Shown: piece by piece, positions 36,189 to 47,387 of the stretch
Layout: every line of letters begins with the position of its first letter
How positions within the stretch are numbered: the first letter of the stretch is position 1
Position numbers and translations under genes: made by a program
DNA from: Photobacterium iliopiscarium
GTDB taxonomy: Bacteria; Pseudomonadota; Gammaproteobacteria; Enterobacterales; Vibrionaceae
Length of the DNA stretch: 64,000 nucleotides
Assembly (NCBI RefSeq): GCF_003026395.1
Contig: NZ_PYOO01000013.1
Coordinates: forward strand, 22,190-86,189
Direction of reading: 5' to 3'
The notes under the pieces: model-generated
The model's input: only the letters and a program-made list of their open reading frames with translations
What the model was told of the DNA's origin: nothing
Database searches by the model: none

Positions 36189-36917
36189 ATGACCACAAAC
36201 CCTAAACCAAGTTATCAACGTATTCTTCTTAAACTAAGTGGTGAAGCACTACAAGGTAAAGAAGGATTTGGTATTGACGCTCAAGTTCTTGACCGTATGG
36301 CACAAGAAGTGAAAGAACTCGTTGAATTAGGTGTTCAAGTAGGCCTTGTTATCGGTGGCGGTAATCTATTCCGTGGTGCTGGTCTGGCTGAAGCAGGTAT
36401 GAACCGAGTTGTGGGCGACCACATGGGTATGCTAGCAACAGTAATGAACGGCTTAGCAATGCGTGATGCGCTGCACCGTGCCTATGTGAACGCGCGAGTA
36501 ATGTCTGCTATTCCTTTGAACGGCGTATGTGATAATTATAACTGGGCTGATGCGATCAGTCAGTTACGTCAAGGCCGTGTTGTTATTTTTTCAGCAGGTA
36601 CAGGTAATCCGTTCTTCACTACCGATTCTGCAGCATGTCTTCGTGGTATCGAAATCGAAGCTGATGTAGTATTAAAAGCAACAAAAGTTGAAGGCGTGTA
36701 TACGGATGATCCAGTTAAAAATCCAGATGCAACGCTTTGTGAACAGCTGAGCTACCAAGATGTGCTTGAAAAAGAACTTAAGGTAATGGATTTGGCTGCA
36801 TTTACTCTTGCTCGTGACCACAACATGCCAATTCGTGTATTTAACATGAATAAGCCAGGTGCATTACGCCGTGTTGTTATGGGTGAGCAAGAAGGTACGC
36901 TGATCACTAACGCTTAA
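36189..36917 (+). CDS. pyrH: UMP kinase
   Basis: Phosphorylates UMP to UDP in pyrimidine nucleotide synthesis. 242 aa, amino-acid-kinase fold: [12 protein letters not shown] (residues about 11-22), [20 protein letters not shown] (about 54-73), [16 protein letters not shown] (about 138-153). A hairpin GCGCTGA/TCAGCGC follows (36940-36956) but lacks a T run, so readthrough into frr is likely. Confidence 0.97.
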   Translation: MTTNPKPSYQRILLKLSGEALQGKEGFGIDAQVLDRMAQEVKELVELGVQVGLVIGGGNLFRGAGLAEAGMNRVVGDHMGMLATVMNGLAMRDALHRAYVNARVMSAIPLNGVCDNYNWADAISQLRQGRVVIFSAGTGNPFFTTDSAACLRGIEIEADVVLKATKVEGVYTDDPVKNPDATLCEQLSYQDVLEKELKVMDLAAFTLARDHNMPIRVFNMNKPGALRRVVMGEQEGTLITNA

Positions 36918-36987
36918 GCCTTGTTAATTGATTAATGTGGCGCTGACGATCAGCGCTATGATGACTGCATAATTTAAGGTATTTATC

Positions 36988-37545
36988 GTGATTAACGAAA
37001 TTAAACAAGACGCGCAAACGCGCATGGAAAAAAGTGTTGATGCACTGAAAGGTCAATTAGTAAAAATTCGTACTGGCCGTGCACATCCAAGCCTACTTGA
37101 TACTATCTATGTTGAGTATTACGGCGCAAGCACACCACTAAAGCAAGTTGCTAACGTGGTTGCTGAAGACTCACGTACATTGGCGATTACGGTATTTGAC
37201 CGTGAATTATCAGCGAAAGTTGAAAAAGCGATTATGATGTCTGATTTGGGTTTAAACCCAATGTCAGCAGGTACTGTTATTCGAGTACCATTGCCACCGC
37301 TAACTGAAGAACGTCGTCGTGATCTTGTTAAGATTGTACGTGCTGAAGCTGAGCAAGGCCGTGTTGCTGTACGTAATATTCGTCGTGATGCAAATGCAAC
37401 AGTTAAATCTTTACTAAAAGATAAAGATATTTCTGAAGACGATGATCGTCGTGCACAAGATGAAATTCAGAAACTAACAGATGAAGCTATCAAGAACATT
37501 GAAGCTGTTCTTGAAGTGAAAGAAAAAGAGCTAATGGAAGTTTAA
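36988..37545 (+). CDS. frr: Ribosome recycling factor
   Basis: Splits post-termination ribosomes together with EF-G. 185 aa, GTG start, TAAGG upstream. [13 protein letters not shown] (about residues 26-38), [23 protein letters not shown] written here only by its ends VFDREL...LGLNP (about 70-92), and [20 protein letters not shown] (about 111-130). Confidence 0.97.
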   Translation: MINEIKQDAQTRMEKSVDALKGQLVKIRTGRAHPSLLDTIYVEYYGASTPLKQVANVVAEDSRTLAITVFDRELSAKVEKAIMMSDLGLNPMSAGTVIRVPLPPLTEERRRDLVKIVRAEAEQGRVAVRNIRRDANATVKSLLKDKDISEDDDRRAQDEIQKLTDEAIKNIEAVLEVKEKELMEV

Positions 37546-37579
37546 GACATTAGTCTTAATTTAGCTGACAAAGTTAAGG

Positions 37580-37608
37580 CGCTGTGCGGCAGCACGGCGT
37601 TTTTTTTT
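37580..37608 (+). terminator. Terminator between frr and uppS
   Basis: CGCTGTGC and GCACGGCG form an 8-bp stem with a GGCA loop and one T:G pair, then nine Ts. It ends only 11 nt before uppS, so uppS must be reached by readthrough or by an upstream promoter. Confidence 0.88.
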
Positions 37609-37619
37609 GAGGGATAAAT

Positions 37620-38381
37620 ATGGCACAACCTTCAATAGACGCTGTTCCTTCAGCCGACTATCTTCCACAACACATCGCAGTGATTATGGATGGTAATGGC
37701 CGTTGGGCTAAAGCCAAAGGTAAAGCGCGAGTATTTGGCCATAAAGCAGGTGTAGAGGCGGTACGTAAAACAGTTTCTACTGCAAATCGACTCGGAATTA
37801 AAGTCGTGACCTTGTTTGCTTTTAGTAGTGAAAATTGGCGTCGTCCTGAGGATGAAGTCTCACTGATAATGGAATTATTCATGACTGTTTTAGGTCGTGA
37901 AGTAAAAAGACTACATAAAAATAACATTCGATTATGTATTATCGGAGATAAAAGTCGCTTCAGTGCTCGATTGCAAAAAAAAATTGCAGCAGCAGAGTTG
38001 TTAACTGAAGGTAACACTGGGCTAGTGTTAAATGTGGCAGCTAACTATGGCGGTCAATGGGATATTCTTCAAGCTACTAAACAAATGATGCAGCGTGTAA
38101 TTGATCAACAACTTGATATTGAATCGCTGACTGAACAAGATTTAGCGCAGGGATTAGTGACTCAAGGCTTACCGGATGTTGATTTATTAATTCGTACCAG
38201 TGGTGAATGCCGCATTAGTAATTTTATGCTGTGGCAAACGGCTTATGCTGAATTCTATTTCACTGAACAACATTGGCCTGACTTTAATGAACAAAGTTTG
38301 GTAGATGCTGTAGCATGGTTTGTTAATCGTGAGCGCCGCTTTGGTTGTACTGGCGAGCAAATACAAGCTTTGTTAAAATAA
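37620..38381 (+). CDS. uppS: Undecaprenyl diphosphate synthase
   Basis: Condenses isopentenyl diphosphate units to the C55 lipid carrier for peptidoglycan and LPS. 253 aa cis-prenyltransferase. [20 protein letters not shown] (about residues 19-38, catalytic Asp in MDGNGRWA), [23 protein letters not shown], and [20 protein letters not shown] near the C-terminus. Confidence 0.96.
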   Translation: MAQPSIDAVPSADYLPQHIAVIMDGNGRWAKAKGKARVFGHKAGVEAVRKTVSTANRLGIKVVTLFAFSSENWRRPEDEVSLIMELFMTVLGREVKRLHKNNIRLCIIGDKSRFSARLQKKIAAAELLTEGNTGLVLNVAANYGGQWDILQATKQMMQRVIDQQLDIESLTEQDLAQGLVTQGLPDVDLLIRTSGECRISNFMLWQTAYAEFYFTEQHWPDFNEQSLVDAVAWFVNRERRFGCTGEQIQALLK

Positions 38382-38488
38382 AAACATTATTTTCGCCAAT
38401 GCGCAATATTGTGTGTTGGCGTTATTGTTTAAGTAACGGGTTTTTCCCAATACTAAATATTATATTTTCTATAAAAAGAGGACGCAGC

Positions 38489-39337
38489 TTGCTCAAGCAA
38501 CGAATTATTACCGCGTTAATCCTCGCGCCACTCGTCATTGCAGGAATCTTTTTTCTGCCGTTTCCTGCTTTTATTATTGCAATGGCTGCAATAACCTTAG
38601 TTGGTTTTTGGGAGTGGACGCAGTTTGTTAATGCATCATCACGTATTAATGCGATGATTTTACCGAGTGTTACGTTGGGGGCAAGTCTGGCCCTATTACC
38701 AACTGATCCTGCGTCGCTCTCTCATCCTATTGGTATTTATCGCGCTATATTGCTTATTGGTGGGTTATGGTGGTTAGTGGCGTCTGCATTAGCGATTAGT
38801 TATCCTAAAAGTGCAGAATTTTGGTCTAAAAAACCGTTTCTAAAGCAAATGTTTGGTTTGCTCACATTATTGCCTTTTTTTTGGAGTATTTTAATGCTCC
38901 GCGCTGTGAATTATGACAATAATCCCTATCATGGTGCTTGCTTGGTTTTACTAGTGTGCTTATTAGTTTGGGCGGCCGATACCGGTGCTTATTTTTCTGG
39001 CAAGCGTTTTGGTAAGCATAAGATGGCTCCGGCAGTGAGTCCAAATAAAACCATTGAAGGTTTAATTGGTGGCGCTTGCTTAGCAATATTTATTACTTGG
39101 CTTGGGGCTCATTTATTATCAATTGAGTTTACATCATTAGGTCAATTGTTCTTTATTGCTATTATTACTGTGATTATTTCTGTATTAGGCGATTTAGTTG
39201 AAAGTATGTTTAAACGTGTTTCCGGCATTAAAGACAGTGGTAATATTTTACCCGGACATGGCGGAATACTGGATCGTATTGATAGCTTAACGGCGGCGAT
39301 CCCTGTGTTTGCATTACTCTATCTGTGGCTAATATAA
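38489..39337 (+). CDS. cdsA: Phosphatidate cytidylyltransferase
   Basis: Makes CDP-diacylglycerol, the precursor of all phospholipids. Start TTG 38489, with AGAGG upstream, gives 282 aa beginning LKQRIITALILAP, matching E. coli CdsA (285 aa). The open frame upstream to 38345 overlaps uppS and is not family-like. About eight membrane segments; signature KRVSGIKDSGNILPGHGGIL, then DRIDSL near the C-terminus. Confidence 0.94.
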   Translation: MLKQRIITALILAPLVIAGIFFLPFPAFIIAMAAITLVGFWEWTQFVNASSRINAMILPSVTLGASLALLPTDPASLSHPIGIYRAILLIGGLWWLVASALAISYPKSAEFWSKKPFLKQMFGLLTLLPFFWSILMLRAVNYDNNPYHGACLVLLVCLLVWAADTGAYFSGKRFGKHKMAPAVSPNKTIEGLIGGACLAIFITWLGAHLLSIEFTSLGQLFFIAIITVIISVLGDLVESMFKRVSGIKDSGNILPGHGGILDRIDSLTAAIPVFALLYLWLI

Positions 39338-39358
39338 TTCATACCAGCCATCTTTTTT

Positions 39359-39386
39359 AAAGGCAGCTATTTCGCTGCCTTTTTTG
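39359..39386 (+). terminator. Terminator between cdsA and dxr
   Basis: AAAGGCAGC and GCTGCCTTT with a 6-nt loop, then a T run; 18 nt before the dxr ATG. Confidence 0.88.
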
Positions 39387-39403
39387 TAACTGTAAGTGAT
39401 TTT

Positions 39404-40600
39404 ATGCGTAAGTTAACGATTCTTGGTGCGACAGGCTCAATTGGCAGTAGTACTTTAGCGGTAGTCTCTCAAAATTTGGATTCATTTGAAGTTACTGCAT
39501 TAGCTGCGGGCTCTAATGTCGAAAAAATGTTTGAATTATGTCAGCAATGGCGACCGAAATATGCAGCGATGGCATCTGTTACGGCTGCATCTCAACTTAA
39601 TGACTTAGTACAGCAGGCAAATTTAGATATTATCGTCTTAGGCGGTGATGACGCTATTTGCCAAGTGGCAGCGCTGGATGAAGTTGATACGGTCATGGCA
39701 GCCATCGTTGGCGCGGCAGGATTATTGCCAACCATGACGGCGGTTAAAAAAGGCAAGCGCATTTTATTAGCCAATAAAGAAGCGTTAGTTATGACCGGGC
39801 AGATGTTTATTGATGCTTGTGAAAAATACGGTGCTGAATTATTACCTGTCGATAGCGAACATAATGCGATATTTCAATCTTTACCTGCTGAGATCCAACG
39901 TCGTATGGGACGCTGTGATTTAGTCGCTCATGGTGTAAGTAAGGTATTATTAACCGGCTCTGGTGGCCCATTCCGCTATACTGATATCAACGCCTTAGAT
40001 GCAGTAACACCCGCGATGGCGATTGCGCATCCTAATTGGTCTATGGGGCCTAAAATTTCAGTTGATTCAGCGACCATGATGAATAAAGGTCTTGAGTACA
40101 TTGAAGCGCGTTGGTTGTTTAATGCAAGTCGAGATCAAATGCAGGTGGTTATTCATCCGCAATCAGTGATTCATTCAATGGTGCAATATAAAGACGGTTC
40201 AGTTATTGCACAAATGGGATTACCCGATATGTGCACGCCAATTGCATGTGCAATGGCATATCCTCAGCGGATTGAATCTAGCGTAGCGCCACTTGATTTT
40301 AGCCAAATTGGTGAATTTACCTTTATGGAACCTGATTTTGAACGTTATCCATGTCTAAAATTAGCCATTGATGCTTGTTATAAAGGACAAGCAGCAACGA
40401 CCACTTTAAATGCGGCCAATGAAATTGCTGTTGCTGCATTTTTAGCCAATGAAATACTCTTTACTGATATTGCGAAAGTGAATAAGTTAGTGTTAGACGT
40501 CGCAGTATTAACTGAACCTAATGATATTGATGCCGTAATGGTGTTAGATAAACAAGCACGCGAGCTTGCTTTAGACATTATTGCGAAGGAATTTGCATGA
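39404..40600 (+). CDS. dxr: 1-deoxy-D-xylulose 5-phosphate reductoisomerase
   Basis: Second step of the MEP pathway for isoprenoid precursors, feeding uppS. 398 aa. NADPH loop [17 protein letters not shown] (about residues 4-20), [22 protein letters not shown] (metal site), TGSGGPFR and [20 protein letters not shown]. It overlaps rseP by 4 nt (ATGA). Confidence 0.97.
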   Translation: MRKLTILGATGSIGSSTLAVVSQNLDSFEVTALAAGSNVEKMFELCQQWRPKYAAMASVTAASQLNDLVQQANLDIIVLGGDDAICQVAALDEVDTVMAAIVGAAGLLPTMTAVKKGKRILLANKEALVMTGQMFIDACEKYGAELLPVDSEHNAIFQSLPAEIQRRMGRCDLVAHGVSKVLLTGSGGPFRYTDINALDAVTPAMAIAHPNWSMGPKISVDSATMMNKGLEYIEARWLFNASRDQMQVVIHPQSVIHSMVQYKDGSVIAQMGLPDMCTPIACAMAYPQRIESSVAPLDFSQIGEFTFMEPDFERYPCLKLAIDACYKGQAATTTLNAANEIAVAAFLANEILFTDIAKVNKLVLDVAVLTEPNDIDAVMVLDKQARELALDIIAKEFA

Positions 40601-41952
40601 TTGAATTTATCCGTAATTTAAGCGCTTTTTTAGTTGCTCTTGGTATTCTTATCGCCGTTCACGAGTTTGGCCATTTTTGGGTAGCTCGTCGTTGTGGCGT
40701 CTATGTTGAACGCTTTTCAATTGGCTTTGGTAAAGCTTTATTTAATCGCGTCGGTAAAGATGGTACAGAATACACATTAGCACTGATACCACTGGGTGGT
40801 TACGTTAAAATGCTTGATGAGCGGGTAGCTGAAGTTCCGCCTGAGAAGCGCCATATGGCGTTTAATAATAAGAAAATTTGGCAACGCAGTGCTATTGTTG
40901 CGGCAGGACCAATGGCAAACTTTGTGTTTGCTGTTTTTGCTTATTGGGTGGTGTACCTCATCGGTGTGCCAGCATTAAGGCCTGTTATTGGTGAAGTTGC
41001 TCCCCAATCTATTGCGGCGAAAGCGGGAATTCTTCCAGGAATGGAACTAAAATCAGTTTCTGGACTCGAAACATCTGATTGGGAATCTGCCAATATGGCA
41101 CTGATTTCTCAAATTGGTGATAAACAAGTTGTGGTAACGGCACAAGAGCCTGACAGTTCGGTTGTGGTTTCACGTACACTTGATTTAACTGATTGGTCTT
41201 TTGATCCTGAATCCCAGCGGGTGTTGACGACATTAGGTATTTCGCCATTTACACCGCCAATTACGCTAACTGTTTCACAACTTGTTGATAATAGTGCAGC
41301 AATTGATGCAGGATTTAAATTAAATGATAAGATTGTCGCTGTTGATAATAAATCAGTAACGCAGTGGCAGCAATTTGTTGATGCTGTTCGTAGTCATCCA
41401 GGCAAAACGCTACAAGTTGAAGTTTTACGTGATGGAGAGCCGGTGATGCTATCATTGACGCCTCGCGTAAAAGTTGAAGCTGACGGTAAAGAAGTTGGCT
41501 ATGTAGGATTGGCACCAAGTATTGAACCTTGGCCAGCATCGTACAAAGTTAATTTGAAGTTTGGCCCAATTGATGCGGCGATCAAAGCGACTGAAAAAAC
41601 CGGTCAATTAGTGTCACTAACGTTTGATATGGTCACTAAGCTCGTTACTGGTGATGTTGCAATGAAAAACCTTAGCGGACCGATATCTATCGCAAAGGGA
41701 GCTGGAATGACCGCCGAATTTGGCTTGGTGTATTTCCTTGGTTTCTTGGCCTTGATAAGTGTCAACCTAGGCATTGTTAACTTATTACCTTTACCTGTGC
41801 TTGATGGCGGACATTTAATGTTCTTTGCTATCGAGGCGGTAACTCGTCGTCCTGTATCTGAACGAATTCAGGATATTGGCTATAGAGTGGGATCAGCCAT
41901 TTTGGTTGCGTTAATGGCGGTTGCGCTATTCAATGATTTTACCCGACTTTAA
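40597..41952 (+). CDS. rseP: Site-2 zinc metalloprotease RseP
   Basis: Inner-membrane protease that cleaves RseA to release sigma-E and removes leftover signal peptides. 451 aa. HEFGH zinc motif (residues 22-26), two PDZ domains (about 115-210 and 215-300), and the third ligand in [14 protein letters not shown] (about 400). ATG overlaps the dxr stop. Lies directly before bamA, the usual sigma-E-linked neighbourhood, but I could not find a sigma-E promoter before bamA. Confidence 0.97.
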   Translation: MIEFIRNLSAFLVALGILIAVHEFGHFWVARRCGVYVERFSIGFGKALFNRVGKDGTEYTLALIPLGGYVKMLDERVAEVPPEKRHMAFNNKKIWQRSAIVAAGPMANFVFAVFAYWVVYLIGVPALRPVIGEVAPQSIAAKAGILPGMELKSVSGLETSDWESANMALISQIGDKQVVVTAQEPDSSVVVSRTLDLTDWSFDPESQRVLTTLGISPFTPPITLTVSQLVDNSAAIDAGFKLNDKIVAVDNKSVTQWQQFVDAVRSHPGKTLQVEVLRDGEPVMLSLTPRVKVEADGKEVGYVGLAPSIEPWPASYKVNLKFGPIDAAIKATEKTGQLVSLTFDMVTKLVTGDVAMKNLSGPISIAKGAGMTAEFGLVYFLGFLALISVNLGIVNLLPLPVLDGGHLMFFAIEAVTRRPVSERIQDIGYRVGSAILVALMAVALFNDFTRL

Positions 41953-41988
41953 TAAATGCGTATTTAGCAAGGAATAATCAGTACAGTA

Positions 41989-44394
41989 ATGGCGATTAAA
42001 AAACTGTTAGTCGCATCGCTGCTTTTAACAAGTAGCGTTGCGCATAGCGCGGAAAATAAATTTGTTGTTGATAACATTCGTTTTGAAGGTCTTCAGCGAG
42101 TCACTATGGGCGCAGCATTATTAAAAATGCCTGTTCGAGTTGGCGACACTGTTGATCCGCAAGATATTTCAACACTGATCAAATCTCTTTATTCTTCCGG
42201 CAATTTTGAAGATATTAAGGTCTATCGAGACGGTAATACGTTATTGGTTGATGTGAAAGAGCGTCCAACGATTGCTGATATTACTTTTGCTGGCAATAAA
42301 GCTATCAAAGATGAGCAGTTAAAAGAGAATCTCGAATCATCAGGCTTACGTGTTGGTGAAGCGCTAGATAGAACAACATTATCCAAGATTGATAAAGGTC
42401 TGGAAGATTTCTACTACAGTGTGGGTAAATATAATGCCACAGTAGAAGCGGTTGTGACGCCTTTGCCTCGTAATCGTGTTGATATTAAATTTGTCTTTAC
42501 TGAGGGTGTATCCGCTAAAATAAAGCAGATTAATATTCTTGGTAATCATGTTTTCAGTGATGCTGATTTGGTTGGTAAGTTCAAACTTAAGGACAGTGTT
42601 CCTTGGTGGGACTTTATGGCCAATGAAAAGTATCAGAAACAAGTACTGCAAGGCGATTTAGAAACATTACGCTCACAGTATCTCAATAATGGTTATTTAA
42701 AGTACCGCTTAGAATCAACGCATGTTGCTATTTCTCCTGATAAAAAAGGCGTGTACATTACTTTAAAAATTCATGAAGGTGAGCAATACAAGGTTAAAAA
42801 CGTTAAGTTCCAAGGTGACGTTACAGGCCGTGTTGCTGAATTTGATAAGTTAGTAACGTTTAAAGCGGGCAGTGTTTACAATGGCGCTGAAGTAACAGCA
42901 TTAGAAGAAGCGGTTAAGCGTGACTTAGGTAAAGCAGGTTATGCTTACCCTAAAGTGACCATCATGCCTGAGTTTGATGATGCAGCACATCAAGTATCCT
43001 TGATCGTGAATGTTGAACAAGGTAAACGTGTGTATGTGCGAAATATTGAATTTAGTGGTAATAACACCACTAAAGATGAAGTATTACGCCGTGAAATGCG
43101 TCAGATGGAAGGTTCATGGCTCAATGCTAAATCAATTGAAACGGGTAAGCAGCGTCTAAACCGTACTGGTTTCTTTGAAAATGTTGATGTTCAAACCGTC
43201 CGTGTTCCTGGTTCTGATGATCAGGTTGATGTGAAGTACAACGTTAAAGAAGCAAACTCTGGCAGTGTTAACTTCGGTGTCGGTTACGGTACTGAATCAG
43301 GTATTAGTTTCCAGGCAGGTTTAACCCAGAAAAACTTCTTGGGTACAGGTAATTTATTTGGCATTAATGCAATGACCAATGATTACTCTAAGAACATTAG
43401 CCTTGAATACAAAGATCCGTACTTCACGATTAACAACGTTAGTCTTGGTGGTAAGATTTACTACAACGAGTTTGAAGCATCAGATGCTAATATCTCGGAT
43501 TACACCAACCAAAGTTACGGTGCAAGTTTAACATGGGGCTTCCCATTTAATGAATTGAACTACTTTGATTTTAGCTTGGGTTATGATCATAACAAGATCT
43601 CTAATATTCAAGATTACTATCAGATCGAGCAATTTAAGAAGATTCATGGCTTTGATGAAAACAGTGATAATGCGATTGAACTTGATGACTTCAGCTGGAG
43701 TATTTCATGGACGCGTAACCATTTAAACCGTGGTTATTTCCCAACATCAGGTAATTACCAGAATGCATCATTTAAGATGACCATTCCGGGGTCGGATTCA
43801 CAGTACTTCAAGACGCAATATGATGTGCGCCAGTACATTCCATTAACAGAAAAACAAGATTACACCTTATTACTTCGTGGTAAGTTGGGTTACGGCAACG
43901 GTTACGGTAAGACAGATAATGGCAGCGATCAACTAATGCCATTCTACGAAAACTACTATGCGGGTGGTTTTACAACTATTCGTGGTTTCCGTTCTAATAC
44001 TGTTGGACCTAAAGCGGTTTATGGTCAAGGCCAAGGTAACAACCAACAAGGTGTTGTTAGTGATGAGTCGACAGGTGGTAATGCTATCGCTCTAGCGAGT
44101 ATGGAATTAATTGTTCCAACGCCATTTGCTTCACAAGAAGTGAAAAACCAAGTACGTACCAGCTTTTTCGTTGATGCTGGCTCAGTATGGGATACTGAAT
44201 TCCATCCTGATTATACCAATGCAAGTTCATTACCTGATTATTCCGATCCAGGTATGATTAGAGCGTCTTACGGTGCTGCATTACAGTGGATGTCCCCAAT
44301 GGGTCCACTTGTATTCTCGGTTGCGAAACCAATCAAGAAATACGAAGGGGATGATGAAGAGTTCTTCACATTCACCATTGGTCAGTCATTCTAA
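41989..44394 (+). CDS. bamA: Outer-membrane protein assembly factor BamA
   Basis: Core of the BAM complex that inserts beta-barrels into the outer membrane. 801 aa. Signal peptide MAIKKLLVASLLLTSSVAHS, five POTRA domains (about 22-420), then a 16-stranded barrel. The conserved L6 loop motif appears as IRGFRSN (about residue 663) and the protein ends FTIGQSF, a typical C-terminal barrel signal. Followed at 17 nt by skp. Confidence 0.98.
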   Translation: MAIKKLLVASLLLTSSVAHSAENKFVVDNIRFEGLQRVTMGAALLKMPVRVGDTVDPQDISTLIKSLYSSGNFEDIKVYRDGNTLLVDVKERPTIADITFAGNKAIKDEQLKENLESSGLRVGEALDRTTLSKIDKGLEDFYYSVGKYNATVEAVVTPLPRNRVDIKFVFTEGVSAKIKQINILGNHVFSDADLVGKFKLKDSVPWWDFMANEKYQKQVLQGDLETLRSQYLNNGYLKYRLESTHVAISPDKKGVYITLKIHEGEQYKVKNVKFQGDVTGRVAEFDKLVTFKAGSVYNGAEVTALEEAVKRDLGKAGYAYPKVTIMPEFDDAAHQVSLIVNVEQGKRVYVRNIEFSGNNTTKDEVLRREMRQMEGSWLNAKSIETGKQRLNRTGFFENVDVQTVRVPGSDDQVDVKYNVKEANSGSVNFGVGYGTESGISFQAGLTQKNFLGTGNLFGINAMTNDYSKNISLEYKDPYFTINNVSLGGKIYYNEFEASDANISDYTNQSYGASLTWGFPFNELNYFDFSLGYDHNKISNIQDYYQIEQFKKIHGFDENSDNAIELDDFSWSISWTRNHLNRGYFPTSGNYQNASFKMTIPGSDSQYFKTQYDVRQYIPLTEKQDYTLLLRGKLGYGNGYGKTDNGSDQLMPFYENYYAGGFTTIRGFRSNTVGPKAVYGQGQGNNQQGVVSDESTGGNAIALASMELIVPTPFASQEVKNQVRTSFFVDAGSVWDTEFHPDYTNASSLPDYSDPGMIRASYGAALQWMSPMGPLVFSVAKPIKKYEGDDEEFFTFTIGQSF

Positions 44395-44411
44395 TTATTA
44401 AGGAGAGTCTT

Positions 44412-44921
44412 TTGAAACAGTGGATTAAAGCAGCAAGTTTAGGTTTAGTAATTTTATCTTCATCTATGTATGCCAATGCAGCAGAAGCAGCACAAAAAAT
44501 TGGTTATGTGTCTACAGGTCAGGCAATGTCTGAGCTAGCAACGCGTTACAAAGTGCAAGAAAAGTTACAAAAAGAATTCAGTGGCCGTGTCGCTGCTTTG
44601 CGTTCGATTGAAGGTAAAATGAAAACCAAAATCGAAAAAATGAAGCGTGATGGTGAGCTAATGACACCAACACAACGTACTGATATTCAACGTCAACTTG
44701 CAGCACTTGATTCTGATTATAAGCTAAAAGCAAAAGCATTATCAGAAGATCAGCGCCGTCGTGGCATGGAAGAAGAGCAGAAGTTAGTTAAGAAGATCCG
44801 TACAGCTATCAACACTGTAGCGAAGAAAAATGGCTATAATGTTGTGCTAGACGCACAAGCGGTATTGTTTGCAAATAAGAGCGATGACTTATCATCTAAA
44901 GTTATTGCTGCCGTAAAATAA
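44412..44921 (+). CDS. skp: Periplasmic chaperone Skp (OmpH)
   Basis: Carries unfolded outer-membrane proteins across the periplasm to BamA. 169 aa, TTG start with AGGAGAG upstream. Signal peptide through SSSMYANAAEA, then QKIGYVSTGQAMSEL and a long basic coiled-coil tentacle region (about 45-130). Operon with bamA. Confidence 0.95.
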   Translation: MKQWIKAASLGLVILSSSMYANAAEAAQKIGYVSTGQAMSELATRYKVQEKLQKEFSGRVAALRSIEGKMKTKIEKMKRDGELMTPTQRTDIQRQLAALDSDYKLKAKALSEDQRRRGMEEEQKLVKKIRTAINTVAKKNGYNVVLDAQAVLFANKSDDLSSKVIAAVK

Positions 44922-44942
44922 AACAGTAACCCTGTGGTAAAC

Positions 44943-45003
44943 GTTGTAGCTGACAAGTTCAGCTACAACTTTTAATCTAACAGCCACCTTTATGTGGCTG
45001 TTG
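44943..45003 (+). terminator. Two consecutive hairpins between skp and lpxD
   Basis: First hairpin GTTGTAGCTGA/TCAGCTACAAC (44943-44969), followed by TTTTAAT. Second AACAGCCAC/GTGGCTGTT (44979-45002), with almost no T run. They probably reduce or process transcription between skp and lpxD. Confidence 0.6.
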
Positions 45004-45024
45004 TTACAAGAGAGATAGAATAAA

Positions 45025-46053
45025 ATGGCTGTAATTACTCTTGCTGAGTTAGCGGATAAATTAGGTGCAGAGCTCCATGGCGATGGCACAATTGAAATTC
45101 ACTCGATTGCCTCGATGGGCAAAGCTGCTACAGGGCAAATAACGTTCCTTTCTGATAGCAAGTACCGTCAACAGCTTACTGAGTGTCAAGCGGATGCAGT
45201 AATGCTACGAGAAGCGGATGTCGAGTTTTTCCACGGTAATATGCTCGTCGTAAAAGACCCTTATCTTAGCTATGCATTGGTAGCACAACTTCTTGACACA
45301 ACACCTGCTGCCGCGACTGATATTGCAGCATCAGCGTATGTTGATCCAACGGTTATTGTGGGTAGTCATGTTGCTATTGGTCATAATGCGGTGATTGAAG
45401 CCGGAGCGCAATTGGGCGATAACGTTCAAATTGGTGCTGGCTGTTTTATTGGTAAAAACGCGATTATTGGCAATAACACCAAATTGTGGGCGAATGTCAC
45501 TGTTTATCATAATGTCGTTATTGGCGCTCACTGTCTTGTACAATCAAGTACGGTTATTGGTGCTGATGGTTTCGGTTATGCGAATGATAAAGGTGAGTGG
45601 GTTAAGATCCCGCAGCTCGGTTCGGTACGTATTGGCGATCGGGTTGAGATCGGTGCTTGTACTACCATTGACCGTGGTGCGTTAGAAGATACCATTATTG
45701 CTGACAATGTAATTATTGATAATCAGATGCAAATCGCCCATAACGTGCAGATCGGATATGGTACGGCAATGGCGGGTGGTACTATTGTTGCCGGTAGTAC
45801 TACAATTGGTAAGTACTGTATTATTGGTGGCGCCTCTGTACTTAATGGTCATATTAAGATTGCTGATGGCGTAACTATTACTGGCATGGGAATGGTGATG
45901 CGTAGTATTGAAGAAAAAGGTATGTATTCTTCAGGTATTCCGCTACAGCCCAATAAAGAGTGGCGTCGAACAGCTACCCGGGTTCATCGAATTGATGATA
46001 TGAATAAACGTTTAAAAGCGGTTGAAAAACAACTTAAAGCTAAAGACGAATAA
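45025..46053 (+). CDS. lpxD: UDP-3-O-(3-hydroxyacyl)glucosamine N-acyltransferase
   Basis: Third step of lipid A synthesis. 342 aa. N-terminal uridine-binding domain ([13 protein letters not shown]), then left-handed beta-helix hexapeptide repeats (about 100-290) with the active region [16 protein letters not shown] and the catalytic His in [16 protein letters not shown]. Confidence 0.97.
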   Translation: MAVITLAELADKLGAELHGDGTIEIHSIASMGKAATGQITFLSDSKYRQQLTECQADAVMLREADVEFFHGNMLVVKDPYLSYALVAQLLDTTPAAATDIAASAYVDPTVIVGSHVAIGHNAVIEAGAQLGDNVQIGAGCFIGKNAIIGNNTKLWANVTVYHNVVIGAHCLVQSSTVIGADGFGYANDKGEWVKIPQLGSVRIGDRVEIGACTTIDRGALEDTIIADNVIIDNQMQIAHNVQIGYGTAMAGGTIVAGSTTIGKYCIIGGASVLNGHIKIADGVTITGMGMVMRSIEEKGMYSSGIPLQPNKEWRRTATRVHRIDDMNKRLKAVEKQLKAKDE

Positions 46054-46146
46054 TTTTTTATTATCATTAATTGGCCTGCCTTTGTGTAGGCCATTTTGCA
46101 TTTTCATCTCATATTTTTTATATCTTTTTAAGACAGGAATTTAGTT

Positions 46147-46602
46147 TTGACGACCGAAAATAAGACGTTAAACATTACCGAAATTCAGGCACTTCTTCCT
46201 CACCGTTACCCATTTCTTATGATTGATCGCGTTACCAATTATGATGAAGGTAAAACGTTAACCGCGATTAAAAATGTGTCTGTCAATGAACCACAATTTA
46301 CGGGTCACTTCCCTAATATGCCAGTATTTCCTGGTGTGTTAATTTTAGAAGCGATGGCACAAGCAACAGGTTTATTAGCGTTTAAAACCTTTGGTGCACC
46401 AGCAGAAAATGAGCTGTATTACTTTGCAAGTATTGATAAAGCAAAGTTTCGTAAACCAGTTGTACCTGGCGATCAAATGATTCTAGAAGTTGAATTTATT
46501 AAAGAACGTCGTGGTATCGCGTTATTTAATGGTATCGCTAAAGTTGATGGCGAAACAGTATGCTCAGCAGAGCTTAAATGTGCGAGACGAGTATTCTCAT
46601 GA
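46147..46602 (+). CDS. fabZ: 3-hydroxyacyl-ACP dehydratase FabZ
   Basis: Dehydrates 3-hydroxyacyl-ACP in fatty acid synthesis and shares its substrate pool with LpxA. 151 aa, TTG start at 46147. [14 protein letters not shown] (about 14-27), [20 protein letters not shown] with catalytic His and Glu (about 51-70). A GGCCT/AGGCC hairpin lies just upstream (46073-46094). Stop overlaps the lpxA start (ATGA). Confidence 0.96.
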   Translation: MTTENKTLNITEIQALLPHRYPFLMIDRVTNYDEGKTLTAIKNVSVNEPQFTGHFPNMPVFPGVLILEAMAQATGLLAFKTFGAPAENELYYFASIDKAKFRKPVVPGDQMILEVEFIKERRGIALFNGIAKVDGETVCSAELKCARRVFS

Positions 46603-47387
46603 TTCATGAAAGTGCGAAAATTCATCCATCAGCTGTGATTGAAGATGGGGTGATCATTGGCGCTAATGTCACTGTTGGCCCGTTTACTTATATTGCAACA
46701 GGGGTTGAAATTGGTGAAGGCACTGAGGTGATGTCTCATGTTGTCATCAAAGGTCCAACGGTTATCGGTAAAGATAATCGTATCTTCCCGTTTGCGATTG
46801 TCGGTGAAGAGTGCCAAGACAAGAAATTTAGTGGTGAAGCAACACGCTTAGAAATTGGTGATCGTAATGTGATCCGTGAAAGTGTTCAAATTCACCGTGG
46901 TACTACACAAGATAAGGGCGTTACTGTTGTTGGTAACGATAATTTATTATGTGTAAATGCCCATATTGCCCATGATGTGGTTGTTGGTAATCATACTCAT
47001 ATTGGTAATAACTCTATTTTAGGCGGTCATGTTACTGTTGGCGATTATGCTGGTGTAATGGCATTGTCTGCGATTCATCCATTCTGTACTGTGGGTGCTT
47101 ATAGTTACATTGGTGGTTGTTCTGCGGTTGTACAAGATGTACCGCCGTATGTATTAGCCCAAGGTAACCACGCGAAACCCTTTGGTTTGAACATTGTTGG
47201 TTTACAGCGTAATGGGTTTGAAAAACCAGAACTACATGCTATCCGTCGTGCTTATAAAGAAATTTACCGTTCAGGAAAAACACTGGCAGAAGTAAAACCT
47301 GTTCTTGCTGAAATGGCGAAAGATTGGCCGTCAGTTGGACGTTTCTCTGAACTTCTTGATAATTCAGAACGCGGTATTATTCGCTAA
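46599..47387 (+). CDS. lpxA: UDP-N-acetylglucosamine acyltransferase LpxA
   Basis: First step of lipid A synthesis. 262 aa from ATG 46599, which overlaps fabZ by 4 nt; an earlier in-frame ATG at 46578 lies within fabZ. Begins [16 protein letters not shown]; hexapeptide beta-helix; catalytic His in [20 protein letters not shown] (about residue 125). C-terminal helical domain from about 195. Overlaps lpxB by one base. Confidence 0.97.
   Translation: MIHESAKIHPSAVIEDGVIIGANVTVGPFTYIATGVEIGEGTEVMSHVVIKGPTVIGKDNRIFPFAIVGEECQDKKFSGEATRLEIGDRNVIRESVQIHRGTTQDKGVTVVGNDNLLCVNAHIAHDVVVGNHTHIGNNSILGGHVTVGDYAGVMALSAIHPFCTVGAYSYIGGCSAVVQDVPPYVLAQGNHAKPFGLNIVGLQRNGFEKPELHAIRRAYKEIYRSGKTLAEVKPVLAEMAKDWPSVGRFSELLDNSERGIIR

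Noticed and set aside
38345..38488. N-terminal extension of CdsA
   Set aside because: Overlaps uppS and adds a stretch without family similarity; TTG 38489 has a good Shine-Dalgarno and matches the E. coli start.
41940..41990. Sigma-E promoter before bamA
   Set aside because: Looked for GGAACTT-type -35 and TCTGA -10 near the end of rseP and found none.
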